Of a DNA stretch of 64,000 nt, positions 1 to 10,044 are shown one piece after another. The stretch covers positions 469,107 through 533,106 of the forward strand of contig NW_005196681.1 of the NCBI RefSeq assembly GCF_000372725.1, written 5' to 3'. Every line of letters begins with the position of its first letter. The first letter of the stretch is position 1. The DNA comes from Emiliania huxleyi CCMP1516 (taxonomy: Eukaryota > Haptophyta > Isochrysidales > Noelaerhabdaceae). The notes beneath the pieces were generated by a model. The model was not told where the DNA came from. It did no database searches and saw nothing but the letters and a program-made list of their open reading frames with translations. The translations under genes and the position numbers were made by a program.

Positions 1-2331
1 TGGGAGGAGGGCGTGTGGTACGACGCTCGCGTCACACGATTCGACACCAACACCCAGCGGCACAGCATTGTCTTCGACGAGGATGGGTACGAGGGCTGGT
101 ACCACCTCGAGCACGAGCAAGCAAACTCCCTGCTGAAGTGGATCGACGGCTCTGAACGAGCCGCTCGAAAAGGGCCGCCCGCCGCCGAACCCGCCGCCTC
201 GAAGCCCGCCACGCCCCCCGCCCCGAAGCCTCCAGCAGCAGCGGCGTCAGCGCCAAACTTCTTCGGGGCGGGACGGCCTCTGGCGCCCAAGCCGCGGCCC
301 AGGCCGGACAAGAGCGGTGTGGAGAGGCCGGACAAGAGCGGTGTGGAGAAGAGGCGTCCCACCATCTCCGTGTCGGGGGGCTCGTCGAGCGGGTGGTCGG
401 ACGAGGACGAGCAGCCGCTCAGCACTCGCTTCCGCAAGGCCGACGCGGCAGAGACTTCCTCAGAGGACGAGCAGCCGCTCAGTGCGCGCCTGCGCGTGGC
501 AGAGGCGGGGCGGGCAGAGGCGGGGCGGGCAGAGGCGGGGCGGGCAGAGGCGGGGCGGGCAGAGGCGGGGCGGGCAGCCGAGCCGAGAGCCGCTGCCCGG
601 ACGAGGAGAGGAGAGGACGTGCTGCGGCCGGGTCCGTGGCGGGCAGAGGAGCCTGGCCGCCCACCACCCCCAGCCTCCTTACGCCTCGCCCTTCCGCCGC
701 AGGGGCGCGCTGCTGGTATGTCGACCGGGGGGAGAGGGTCCTTGTGAGCGTGCTCAAGGCACCAGATCACGCGAGATGGCCCGAGATCGGAGAGAGGGGT
801 CCTTGTCCTTGTCCTTGTCCTTGTCGTGCTCGAGCCACCACCCTCCGCCCTCCCACCAGGTGCACCACGACGACGTCCCGCCGTACTACTCGGTGAGCTT
901 GCCGGGCGGCGTCGAGCGGTCAACTCTGCGCGAGTACCTCACCCTCGCCTCGACCCTCGCCTCGACCCTCGCCTCGCACGCCGACGAGGCGGCGAGGGCG
1001 GGAGAGCCAGTCATGTCGCGGCAAGGCACCGCCTCCGGCGAGCCGAAGGAGCCCCTCGAGCCCCTGCTCCAGCCCCCGCAGCCGGTCGAGGTCGAGGAGG
1101 ATGACAGCGACGACGACCTGCCCCTCGCCCGCCGAAAGGAGCGGCTGCTGGCGCCTCGCGGAATCACGCAAAAGAGGCGCCGCTCGCCAGAGGCGGTGGT
1201 GTGTCGCCTTCCGGAGGGGGCGGAGGGGGCGGAGGGGGCGGCAACTGTGGCGGCGCCGATGTCTGCCGGGAAGGGGTCGGCCAAGGCGCAGGAGGGGGAG
1301 GGGGAGGGGGAGGGGGAGGAGGAGGAGGAGAGGGAGGAGGAGGGGGAGGAGGAGGGGGAGGAGGGGAGGGGGGGGGAGGAGGAGGAGGAGGAGGGGGAGG
1401 AGGGCCTCGAGGTCGGAGCCTGCATCGAGGCGCAGGACCTGCAGGGCTGCTGGCGCGCCGCCACCGTGATCGCCGCCAAGCAGAACGAAGGTCGCTCCTC
1501 GGTGCGGGTCCACTTCGAAGGGCGCGAGCCGTCGCACGACGCGTGGATCCGCGTCGGCGTCGGGCTGCTGCGCCCCCTCGGCCTGCAGACGGCGGGGGCG
1601 GGGAGCGGGGCGGGGGGGGCGTCCGAGGAGCCCACGCTCTGCAGCTGGCGGTGGGAGGAGGACGGGCGGCTGACTGGGCGCGTGTACGGCAAGGCGGGCT
1701 TCAAGGACGGCACCCGCGCCAGCATGAGCGGTGGACCCGTCCAGCTCGCGGTGGACTCGTGCACGACACGTCGACGACACCCTCCCGTAGGCACCGTCAT
1801 CAGCACGAGCGCCGTCTCCCTCGAGCAGGAGCTCGAGTCCCACTCGCGCGTGGTGACCGAGTCGGGCACGGCGTACAACCTCGGGCTGGCAGCCTCGGGC
1901 CGCCGGGGAGGAGGGGAAGGGGAGGGCCCTCCCCCACCCAGCCTCGCTGCGAGCAGGCGGACGAGGGGCCGGCCGAGCTGCCCGTGCGCGGCGTCGTCGC
2001 CCAGCTGATGCTCAAGGGGCGGCGCGAGCCGCTCGAGGCGCTCTGCTCCATCTGCCAGGAGATGTGCGTCCCAGGAGATGTGCAGCGGTGGGACGTGACG
2101 TCGTGCAGGCGTCGCCCTCTGCGCGGCGGGTCGCGGCGGGCAGGTGACGCCTTCCCCACACCCCTCCCGCGCGGACTCGTGTGCAGGCACGCCTTCCACG
2201 AGGACTGCCTGCGGCGATGGCTCACGCACTGCTCGCGCGAGGCCGCCTTGCGCGACGAGGAGACGCCGGCGCCAACCTGCCCCGACTGCCGCCGGCCGCT
2301 CTCTTCGTCGCGATTTCGCCTCTACGGCTGA
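1..2331 (+). CDS. Tudor-like / RING-H2 finger protein, 5' end outside window
   Basis: Multi-exon gene cut by the window start. The first codons already read through a Tudor/PWWP-like barrel (WEEGVWYDARVTRFD ... GYEGWYHL, bases 1-150). Around 700-950 a second conserved block appears in two exons (GERVLVSVLK, then VHHDDVPPYYSVSLPGG). Another barrel-like stretch (WRAATVIAAKQNEGRSSVRV) lies near 1440-1570, after a long Glu/Gly tract. The C-terminus is a RING-H2 finger: CSIC near 2044, C-x-H-x2-H-x2-C (CRHAFHEDC) near 2185, CPDC near 2278. The RING is split by an intron ending at about 2186. Families of this kind are chromatin- or histone-reading ubiquitin ligases; that role is inferred here. The low-complexity tandem repeat GCAGAGGCGGGGCGG at 495-580 lies within or beside the coding region. 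Exact exon borders are uncertain; the stop at 2329-2331 is clear. Confidence 0.6.
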
Positions 2332-3225
2332 GCGGAGCTCTCGCGCAGACCTCGGGTAGATGCTGTGATACTCTCTTAGGTAGACATCGTGGTCTTCTGG
2401 TGCATGGACATGTACATCACCGTCAGCCAGCGCACTTTCTCTAGAATTGGTTGTGTTGTGTGCACTGCTTCTTGCTACCGTAGCTCCAGGCTTAGCCTGC
2501 CAGGCACCAGGCTGCGCGCTGGGCCGCTGAGCTTCGCGCGCTTGCTGGCGGTCCGGTCGGCGCTCGGTGGCGGTCACTATAAAGTCGCGTCATCTTACGT
2601 ATTGTCTATTGAATGTACTCTACGCCAGTGCGGCATATTGCGCAAAAAAACATCCCGCACGCTCACAGACGGGCATGCGCACAAATCCACCACGCACCAG
2701 GCACCTGGATCCTGGTGCGCGGTCCGCGGAGCGGGTGTGGCGAGCGCGCATCGGGGCCCACGGCCGCGTGTCGCGCGACCACACACACATACAAATAATG
2801 CGCCTTTAATAATGGAACAAAACGAGGAAACTCTACATTGCAGGACTCGAGATGTGCGATCTATGTGCACGTTGACGCTTGCTTCCCTCTCGGGCGAAAC
2901 GCAGCAGCACCTCGGGTTATCCCCCGGCGACCAGGAGAAGCAGAGACAACTCACGGAGTCGGCTCTCGCCCCGAAATGCGGATCTGTCGTCCCGGCAAAT
3001 CGAGCTCATCGGAAGGCGCCGCCAGCGATGCTTCCGCTGGACTGGCGGCTGTGAGCTGCCCCCGACTCGACGCTCGAGGACCCGCTGCTCGAGCCGTCGA
3101 GGCTGCTGCTGCCTGCGGGAGGGGGGGGGGGGGCGGAGGGTGTGTTCTGGGGGTGGGGGGGGGGTAACAAACGGGGAGACGCACCGGAGACGGAGTCTTC
3201 GTAGCCATGGGAGAAGAGCTGCCCC
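2332..3225. other. Intergenic, no gene seen
   Basis: Nothing protein-like stands out on either strand. A long G-rich homopolymer-like tract sits at 3119-3168. The neighbouring genes converge here: the RING-H2 gene ends at 2331 on + and the PDZ gene ends at 3226 on -. Confidence 0.5.
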
Positions 3226-3993
3226 TCATCCAGCCCCTCGTCCATGGAGAGGAGGAGGAGGCGGAGCACCTAATAACATTCGCGGAGAAGGCTTGGCGGG
3301 GAGTATGGGCGGATTGCGTGCACAAGAGACACCAACCTCGGTCGAGCCCGCGTCGAGCGCCACGTCGACGAGCCTCGTCCCGCCGATTGGCAGAGGCTTC
3401 GGGGCGTCCACGGCGAAGGCTGCCAGCGCCACTGCACTCGACTCCTCTGCAGTGATGGTCCGCTCTCGCCACTCCACGCCGCGCGAGGAGAGCAGGCTGG
3501 AGCAGACCCCAAACTGGTCCACGTCGTCGCGCACGCAGGCGCTGATTGCGCCGAGCCACTCGCGATCGAGGCCTGACGCCGCACGCGCCACCGCATCCTC
3601 AAACGCGGCGCGCGGCGGCCGCTCGACGAGCAGAACTGGCGCGCGCTTGAACTCCACGATGTGAGCAAATCGCGCCGTCGGGGTGGCGAGGGCCTGGTTG
3701 CAGCTTGGGCCATCGATTGCAATACCGTCAACAGCCACGATGGTATCGAGAAGGCGAATCCCAGCGGACCAGGCTGGGCTGCCTACACCCACGGTCGCGA
3801 CGGTCGAGCCGAGCAGCGAGACACCGACCTTTCCGAGCCGTGGCGCAGGGCCGCTGTGGTCGAAGGGCCGCTTGACGGTGAAGGTGTGCCGTGTCGGCTT
3901 CGCGTCCGTCAAACGGGCTTTGCCAGATGCCTTTGAGGGCTCTTTCTCAGTCGCCTTTGAGGGCACTGGAGGCTTCCGCCAGACAACTGGCAT
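3226..3993 (-). CDS. PDZ-domain protein
   Basis: An open frame of 255 codons from the ATG at 3993; a longer in-frame start at 4092 is less likely because it adds a low-complexity stretch. A PDZ domain sits at about residues 45-115: a GKVGVSLLG carboxylate-binding-loop-like segment, then SPAWSAGIRLLDTIVAVDG, the usual alpha/beta pattern of PDZ folds. PDZ domains bind C-terminal peptides and act as scaffolds; no catalytic domain is visible. The N-terminus is basic and Lys/Pro-rich. The last 25 residues turn Pro-rich, so the true 3' end may be spliced differently. It is convergent with the upstream RING-H2 gene. Confidence 0.55.
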   Translation of the reverse strand: MPVVWRKPPVPSKATEKEPSKASGKARLTDAKPTRHTFTVKRPFDHSGPAPRLGKVGVSLLGSTVATVGVGSPAWSAGIRLLDTIVAVDGIAIDGPSCNQALATPTARFAHIVEFKRAPVLLVERPPRAAFEDAVARAASGLDREWLGAISACVRDDVDQFGVCSSLLSSRGVEWRERTITAEESSAVALAAFAVDAPKPLPIGGTRLVDVALDAGSTEVGVSCARNPPILPAKPSPRMLLGAPPPPPLHGRGAG

Positions 3994-4253
3994 CGAGGGC
4001 AGGATGGGGGCAGGATGGGGGGGATGTGGATTGCCGAAGAGCCGGGACCTCAAAAAAAACAAAAAAATCCGCCGCTGCCGGCGGTCAATCAACGCGGTGA
4101 CATCCCTCCCTTGGGTTGTCTGTTTCTTTCTTCTCTTTAACGCGGTGACAGTGCCCGTGCTGGCTTAGCGGGCGTGAGTCGCTGAAACTCTTTTCTCCAG
4201 CACGTGCCGTGTTGGACTCCAGCGCTCGTTCATCTGCCGTTCAAACAACGTGA

Positions 4254-4468
4254 GTGAGAGAGAGATTTTTAGCAATACCAAACAACTCTAACACTCACAC
4301 GTCATTTGGGGCCTGGAGCCCCGCCCCTGCAAAAGCCCCTGCAAAAGCCCCTGCAGATGCCCCTGCACACTGATGTTTATGGTGGTTTAAAGTTTGGCCC
4401 TGTTCACGCGCGCGCGAGACGTGCAGACAGGGTTGCCAGGTGAGAGCGAATGGCGCGGTTCACGCCTC
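4254..4468 (+). repeat. Dispersed repeat family A, copy 1
   Basis: Starts with an AG-rich run followed by ATTTTTAGCAATACC and ends GGTTCACGCCTC. The same unit, with a shorter middle, is at 30049-30210, and its 3' core alone is repeated at 30298-30370. The 71-bp core (4397-4468) begins and ends near GTTCACGC. No coding content. Confidence 0.75.
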
Positions 4469-4599
4469 GTTTTGTCGTGAGTGATAGATCGTAGAGAGAA
4501 AGAAAATCTCAAGCGAGCCGTCAATCATCAGCTGCGAGCATTGGGACGTTGAAATCCACGATCGCAAGCATGTGGCTGTCGCTGTCGCTGTCGCTGTCG

Positions 4600-5460
4600 C
4601 TGTTGGGAGAGAGAGATTTTTGAAAACTCTTGTTCCTGTTGGGTGCTCATCCTATGGGTCGTCCAGAGTATCGACCTCTGGCGAGTCAGCCAGCCAGCCC
4701 CACTTTGAGGGCGCCATGAAGTACAGCGATCGCCATCTCGCTGTGGCCTCTCCGCAAGGCCCCCCGACCGCGTCGAACTCAACGGCGCGGGCTCTCTCGG
4801 CTACGGGACCGGCCCCAGGCTTAGGCTGTACGAGGTTTTCCTCTCGCACCCCGTCTGTTTTCCTTTCCTTTTTTCTCTACAGCACCCTCTCTTGTCCCGG
4901 GAAAACTCCGTGGAAATCGTCAAATTTTGGGCTCTGAGCCGAGTCTGAGGCAGGTTTGGGCCCAAAATCAGCCAAATTTTAGGCCAAATCGTCAAAATGC
5001 CGGGAACTTTGCGGAGAACCCGTATAGACCTGGAAATTACCCTGCGACCGCCTGGGTATTTTGTCGATTTCCTCAATTTTGCCTCAGATTTTGCCCCAGA
5101 CCAGCTCTCTCTCAGACTCAGGGAAATTCGCGAGTTTCCAGAATGGAGCACCAAACACCCTCTGTTTTCCCTGGAAATTTCCGGAAACGCAAAGTGCTGG
5201 GGACCCTCTGTTTTCCTTTTTGTTTGTTGTTTGTTTGCCGGAAAACCTCGTACAGGCCAAGCCCCAGCTTCGGCTGAGGCCTGAGGGCTGACAAGCTGCC
5301 TGCCGAGCCCAAATCACTGTGAGAGTTTTAGGTTTGTTGTTGGCAGATCAGAGAGAGAGAGAGAGATTTTATTTAGAAAACCAACAAGAAATCACGACTC
5401 TCACAGTGATTTGGGTTCGGCAGCTTGTCAGCCAGAGATTTTTGAGAGAGAGGGGACGGA
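4600..5460. repeat. Element B, interrupted copy
   Basis: Sequence at 4725-4818 plus 5261-5330 matches the continuous stretch 45181-45325 (CGATCGCCATCTCGCT ... CCCAAATCACTGTGAGAG). The two halves are separated here by the inverted-repeat element at 4819-5260. Ends carry AG-rich runs followed by ATTTTTGAAAAC, seen at 4607 and again, as its reverse complement, at about 45408-45424. Confidence 0.65.
4819..5260. mobile_element. Small inverted-repeat element (MITE-like) inserted in element B
   Basis: The ends are inverted: GGCTGTACGAGGTTTTCC near 4824 and GGAAAACCTCGTACAGGCC near 5240. The element is flanked by a 7-bp direct duplication GCCCCAG (4812-4818 and 5261-5267). The second copy of the host repeat, at 45263-45269, has a single GCCCCAG, which is the empty site. 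There is no transposase; 442 bp is typical of a non-autonomous DNA element. Pieces of the same element occur inverted at 45040-45170 and 45424-45475. Confidence 0.75.
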
Positions 5461-5793
5461 GCAAACACCATCTACTCGTAGGCGTGTGAGTGAGTGAGAC
5501 ACACACACACACACACACGAGAAGGGGTGAGCAAACCGGCGTGTCTTGGCGGGGGGGAATGAGGGCAAGCGGCACGCAAGAGCACGCCCGAAGGCGGTAT
5601 CTCGCGACCTCGCAAGTCATTGGTGCGGGCCTCGTGGGATATGCATATCAGCCGGCGAAAGAAACTAATTCTTCGCAACACGGGCTTCCTCTCGCACGGG
5701 CGCACCCGCTATGATGCGTCACCGTTCCTCGCAGAGCGTTCCTCGCTTTCTTGGGCGCTCACCGAGTGCTCCTGGGCAGGGCGATGCGCCGTC

Positions 5794-7090
5794 ATGCGGT
5801 TGGTCGCGCTCGATGACGACGTCTCGAGCAACCACTCCTCCTCACACGACCCAAACGAGGAGTGCGCCGTCTGCCTGGCCCTGCTGTTTCGGCCTGTGAG
5901 GACGTCGTGCGAGCACCTGTTCTGCTCTGCGTGCTGGGACCAGCACGCTGCGCGCTCGGGCGACGACTCTGCGGAGCCACCGGCGCCGCTCTGTCCGCTC
6001 TGCCGCACCGAGGCGACGGTGGCGCCCGACCTTGGGCTCGGCCTGAAGCTGCAGCAACAGCACCCGGCAGAGTGGGCGCGGCGGGAGGACTCATTCCGGA
6101 AGCAAGGCGCGTTCCCCGCCTGTGGCCCGCCCGCCAGCCACTAGCCGCAGGAAGACGCCAGCTCTCGTGCTCACAGGCGTGCTCCGCGCGCGCTGCCCCG
6201 CATGGGAACCGGCTGTGCCGGCGCGCGCCCCCGCACACCTGACATTTGCACGCCAGACACCTTTTGCAGACTCTGCGCGCATGCGCCCTCCCCGCTGTCG
6301 GTCTCTCGCGCGCTCACCCCTCTCGCGCGCTCACCCCTCTCGCGCCTGTGCGGCGAGGGCGCCCTCGCGGAGCCGCCCGCCGTGCAGCTGCGGCTCGGGG
6401 ACGAGGTTGTCGAGGTGGTCTACTCCACCTCGGCCGGGCTGCACAAGCTGCAGCGGCTGGGCGGGTTCGAGGTGGACAACCTCGTCATCTACTCCCTCGG
6501 CGGCTACACGCGAACCACCTACTCGGTACCGCACGCAGCATGCTCGCTCGTGACAGCGCCCTCACCGCGACTCACGGCACACGACACGCCCTCTGGACAC
6601 CCTCTCGACGCGCGGCGCAGGTCCCGGTCTCGCGCTCGATCAAGCTGCGGCGAGGGCGCGAGGTGGTCGCGTCGCTATGCGAGGAGCCGCCCTCACGCCG
6701 CGGTGCTGGCCCGCGACTGCTTGCAAGGCAGCCGAGCTCCCTCCGCCCCGCCCTGCCCCGCCCCCCCCCCCCCCCCAGGAGCCCTCCAAGGGTGGCTTGC
6801 TGCTTGCCGCGTTCGCCGCCGACTTCGACTCGCGCGCCGACGCGAGGCGGCACAGTGCTGCGCAGATCGGGCTGCTCGACGCGGAGCATGACCGGCTCGA
6901 GGCGCGCTTGCATCGCCACAGGCCCACTCCCCTCGAGGCACGCACGTCTCACGCAGGTTACACGGCGCTGCGGCAGGTGCGCGACGTCGACTCGCCGCTC
7001 GGGCGCGCTGTGCTGGCGTGGCTGCTGCTTCGCTGCGTTGGCCTCGAGACGACTGGGGTGAAGGAACTCACGGCAGGCATGTGGTGTTAG
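5794..7090 (+). CDS. RING-finger (C3HC4) protein, spliced
   Basis: The first exon starts at the ATG at 5794 and encodes a clean C3HC4 RING: C24-C27-C39-H41-C44-C47-C67-C70 (ECAVCLALLFRPVRTSCEH ... CPLC). RING domains recruit E2 enzymes, so an E3 ubiquitin ligase is the family expectation. Downstream exon-like segments in other frames are at about 6360-6530 (VQLRLGDEVVEVVYSTSAG ... GGYTRTTYS) and 6780-7090 (GGLLLAAFAADFDSRADARR ... stop at 7088-7090). I do not recognise the domain in these later exons. The introns are GC-rich; a poly-C run at 6765-6778 lies in the last one. Exon borders are approximate. Confidence 0.55.
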
Positions 7091-7187
7091 CCATCAGGGC
7101 GCGCTGTGTCGGCGTGGGGGTGTGGCGCGTAAACCATATCACCACCACAGAGTACAAATAACGCGCGCGCGGTTAACGGATAACGCG

Positions 7188-7662
7188 CGCGGACACCTCA
7201 CCCTCACACCTAGGAGTAGAGAAAACAGAGATGGGCAATGCAGGGTTCTCGCTTGTGGGTGGTCGGCGACTAGCCGGGTCGCCGGGGTCGTCCTCTCCAG
7301 ACTCGTCCACGGCCTATATTACGCCTGCGGGGACCCGCGCTAATTACTAATACGGCTAGCGGAACATAGCGCTCTGGCCTCTGCCACTCTAATAAAACGG
7401 CTTTAGAGTCAACTCGCTGCGTCGTCCTCGCTTACCTCGATACACCTCGAGGCGAGGTGGCGCCATCTTTTGTGCAGGGCACGCATGCCTACGCCCGACA
7501 AAAACAACAGACCCGCTCTCTACAGAGAAAGCGTGGGCTAGTGCTAGTCCCCCGTCGGGAGGACGACCCCGGCTAGTCGCCGACCACACCCACAAAGAAC
7601 CCTGCACAAAGATCGCACGGGCAGGGTCCTGTTCCTTTTTACCCATCTCACAGTAGAGGTGT
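7188..7662. mobile_element. Foldback / MITE-like element
   Basis: The outer ends GGACACCTC (about 7190) and GAGGTGTCC (about 7653) are inverted. Long inner arms are also inverted: GGTCGGCGACTAGCCGGG at about 7260 and CCCGGCTAGTCGCCGACC at about 7568, with GCAGGGTTCT and AGAACCCTGC beside them. The palindrome CCTCGATACACCTCGAGG sits near the centre. No ORF is seen. This is a hairpin-forming non-autonomous element by structure. Confidence 0.55.
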
Positions 7663-8014
7663 CCGTTTTTATTTATTTATTTTAGAGAGCGTGTCTCGGG
7701 GTGGTGCGACGGTGTACCACTTTCACCTTTGCCACCGTCGCGAAAAAAACTCGGACCCACGTAGACAAGGAGCGCGCGCCAATGGCCGCCTCCGTGACAC
7801 TCCCACCTCCTGGGCCGGCGCGGGAGTTTTACTGCCGAGTTTCTCCCGGCCGGCCGCCTCCTGACACGCCCACTGACCGAGCCCATCGAAAAAATTCGGC
7901 GCGCCGCACTGCTCTGACCCCTGCTCGCCACTGCTCGCCACTGCTCGCCACTGTCGCCTCGGTTGCCGAGGCTGCCGCGCACCCGCGCGCCCGCGTCGCT
8001 GCGCGACTACGAAC

Positions 8015-8087
8015 TGCACCAGCTGGGCTCGAACCAATGACCAAAACGTCCCCGACCCGAACGCTGCACCAACTAGGCCACGCCGCA
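8015..8087 (-). tRNA. tRNA-like sequence (Asp GTC-like), probably a pseudogene or SINE head
   Basis: On the minus strand a 73-nt stretch contains a perfect A box (TGGCCTAGTTGG) and B box (GGTTCGAGCCC). A 5-bp anticodon stem encloses a 7-nt loop with GTC at the anticodon place. The acceptor stem has one mismatch and two wobbles, the D stem pairs poorly, and the base before the anticodon is G rather than T. I therefore doubt a working tRNA. The boxes would suit a tRNA-derived SINE promoter. Confidence 0.35.
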
Positions 8088-9381
8088 GGCTCGATTTGCA
8101 ATACGCACAAAACTGGCCGCTCATAAAGCACTACTCATTTGCCGAGGCCACGCGGCGCCCCTCCACAGCCAGCCTACCCTCCTATCGCGCCACTCGAAGC
8201 CCCGCGGCCGCCTCTCGCCTACCGCGCTGCCCTCGCCTGCCACCGCACCGCCCGCGCTCCAGCCTAACCAGCTCTGCATCTCGCAACACACACTTGACAG
8301 GGACAGACCAGGCGCAGGAAAAGGGAGCGGGGCCCGAATCCAAGGGACCACCCCGTCGGGCGGAGGAGCTGTGAACTCAGGTCCAGCAGGAAGGCTGCTG
8401 GCTCCTGACTCATCCCCCAAATCCCCCACACCTTGGCGGCCTGAAACCTTACCATTCCGACACCTCACACACACCCCTCCCCTAGGGCTAAGCAGTGCGC
8501 GAGCCCACCCGACTTCAGGCGAGACGTTGACCACTCCTTTGGAACAGTTCTGTCAGTGGCTGCACTAGACGCCCACAGAGGCGCGCGGCGCGGGCAGATG
8601 ACTAGGGGAGAAAAAGCGGAGAACCTAGCTCGCTGGGAGATGCGCGCAACCTAAAGACGGGAATAGGGGAGAAGTGTCAGTGTGAGGGGAGGGCGTAGGC
8701 TGGCGTTTTTGCCTTTGAAAACTGAACAGTTTTTTTTCTTTGCCACCGTCGCGTATCCGGATACGCGACGGCGTCGCGAGTGATATATTTCTTCTTGTAA
8801 GATTCTTGAGATTCTATCTTACTTGGTGCGAGGGGAGAGAACCGGAAGCGGAGAGATAGTCCGCACAAAGACACTAGACTGGCTCCGGGGTACCAAACTG
8901 CGAACACAAAGGTACGACAAGGTCCACTTCTCTCTCTGAAGCCGGACAGCAACAGGCGCCCTTCACGAAAAGGCTGTACAGAGGCATGGGGCCGTGCCCC
9001 CTTCATCACTGCACACAACTTTCGTCGCAAGTGGATCATCTCGATTCTCGGGCCTCGGCATGCTCAGCCGGGCGAGAGGCTGAGCCACTGCAGTGCACGC
9101 GTCTGTGGAATTGTACAGCAGCGTCGCCGCCAGCTCACGATCCAGCCGCCAGTATGGCCGCACCGGCGGGAGGGACAACATCGCCCATCGCAAGCTGCAG
9201 GCGCAACGGGGGACCCAGGGGTGAGAGCCGTCGGGGCTGTGCAGGTTGAGGGCCAATACACGCGCCTGCGCCGAAGCGTCCTCCAACGCCGCTTCCTCTT
9301 CTAGAGCTGCGCAGCGCCGCCTGTACGGAGGTGTGGACGTGTAATTACACAGCTCCTCTCGCCCCATGGCATGGTGACGCC

Positions 9382-10044
9382 TCACTGGAAGCAGTTCAGG
9401 TACTCGGCGAGGATGCGATCCTGCAGCCTGTCCCAGAGGATGGCGTGCTCCGCTGCCAGAAGCTCGAACTCAAGCTTGAGGTCAATCCTCGCCGCGCTCG
9501 GCCCGATCGGCGCAAACTCCCAAGTAAAGCTGCAAAATTCGATATAGTCGTTGGGCGTCGAGGTGGACTGGATACGACGGTTGCGCTGCAGGTGCATGGT
9601 CGAGCCTGCAGCAAACGCGCGATGGGCGGTCACAAGCCCGGTCGCAACGCGATCTTCTGGATAGATGTGCGCGAAAGGCTCACGCACCGAAGGTGGCGGA
9701 GAGATGCTTGTACCCCATGCAGATCTCGGTCGTGAGCTGCTCGTCCTCGGCGCTTGAGCCAACGGCGCGCCTCTCCACAATGCGTGAGGTGGTGCACCAC
9801 GGGAGAAACTCGGTGTAACGATCAACATCGGACACGGCGCTGTAGACGGTTGGAACCTACGGCAACGAGAAACAGTGGTTAGCGGATGCTGCTGGCCTGC
9901 CAGGTACTCTCTACTCTCCGCCACACACACCGGGAAGCGCACGACCTTTTGTTGTTCAAAGGATCGGCGGCGGTCCGCAGCGGAAAGGCTCAGCCGAGGG
10001 AAGCTATGTATACGTCTGGCCGCCCTGCACACATTCGAACGCAT
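9382..10044 (-). CDS. COQ10: Coenzyme Q-binding protein COQ10 (START-like)
   Basis: Three exons on the minus strand: 10044-9931, 9856-9688 and 9605-9382, with GT-AG introns 9930-9857 (74 bp) and 9687-9606 (82 bp). The joined protein contains the family signature VYSAVSDVDRYTEFLPWC, then LTTEICMGYKHLSATFG, and ends with the FCSFTWEF ... LKLEFELLA strand pattern of COQ10/START lipid-binding folds. The N-terminus from the chosen ATG is Arg/Ser-rich without acids (MRSNVCRAARRIHSFPRLS), a good mitochondrial presequence; an in-frame ATG at 10155 is the alternative. COQ10 binds ubiquinone in the mitochondrial inner membrane and helps its delivery for respiration. The length fits the family. Confidence 0.85.
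   Translation of the reverse strand: MRSNVCRAARRIHSFPRLSLSAADRRRSFEQQKVVRFPVCVAESREYLAGQQHPLTTVSRCRRFQPSTAPCPMLIVTPSFSRGAPPHALWRGAPLAQAPRTSSSRPRSAWGTSISPPPSVREPFAHIYPEDRVATGLVTAHRAFAAGSTMHLQRNRRIQSTSTPNDYIEFCSFTWEFAPIGPSAARIDLKLEFELLAAEHAILWDRLQDRILAEYLNCFQ

Larger units (their letters stand above)
3994..5793. other. Intergenic repeat cluster
   Basis: No host gene is seen. The stretch is built of small dispersed elements described separately: family A at 4254-4468, the nested inverted-repeat element at 4819-5260, and surrounding pieces whose ends share GAGAGAGATTTTTGAAAAC-like sequence. A short run at 4106-4140 matches the 3' tip of the repeat family at 51.1-52.4 kb. An (AC)n microsatellite lies at about 5500-5518. 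Confidence 0.6.
7091..9381. other. Intergenic, repeats only
   Basis: Contains the foldback element 7188-7662 and a tRNA-like sequence at 8015-8087. A perfect 26-bp palindrome centred on TATCCGGATA lies at 8746-8771, and TTTGCCACCGTCGCG occurs at about 7729 and 8739. No convincing coding sequence is seen. Confidence 0.5.

Noticed and set aside
886-2577. A 563-codon open frame on the minus strand
   Set aside because: It mirrors the + strand Tudor/RING gene, is made of Ser/Pro/Arg runs from the GAG-rich tract, and shows no domain.
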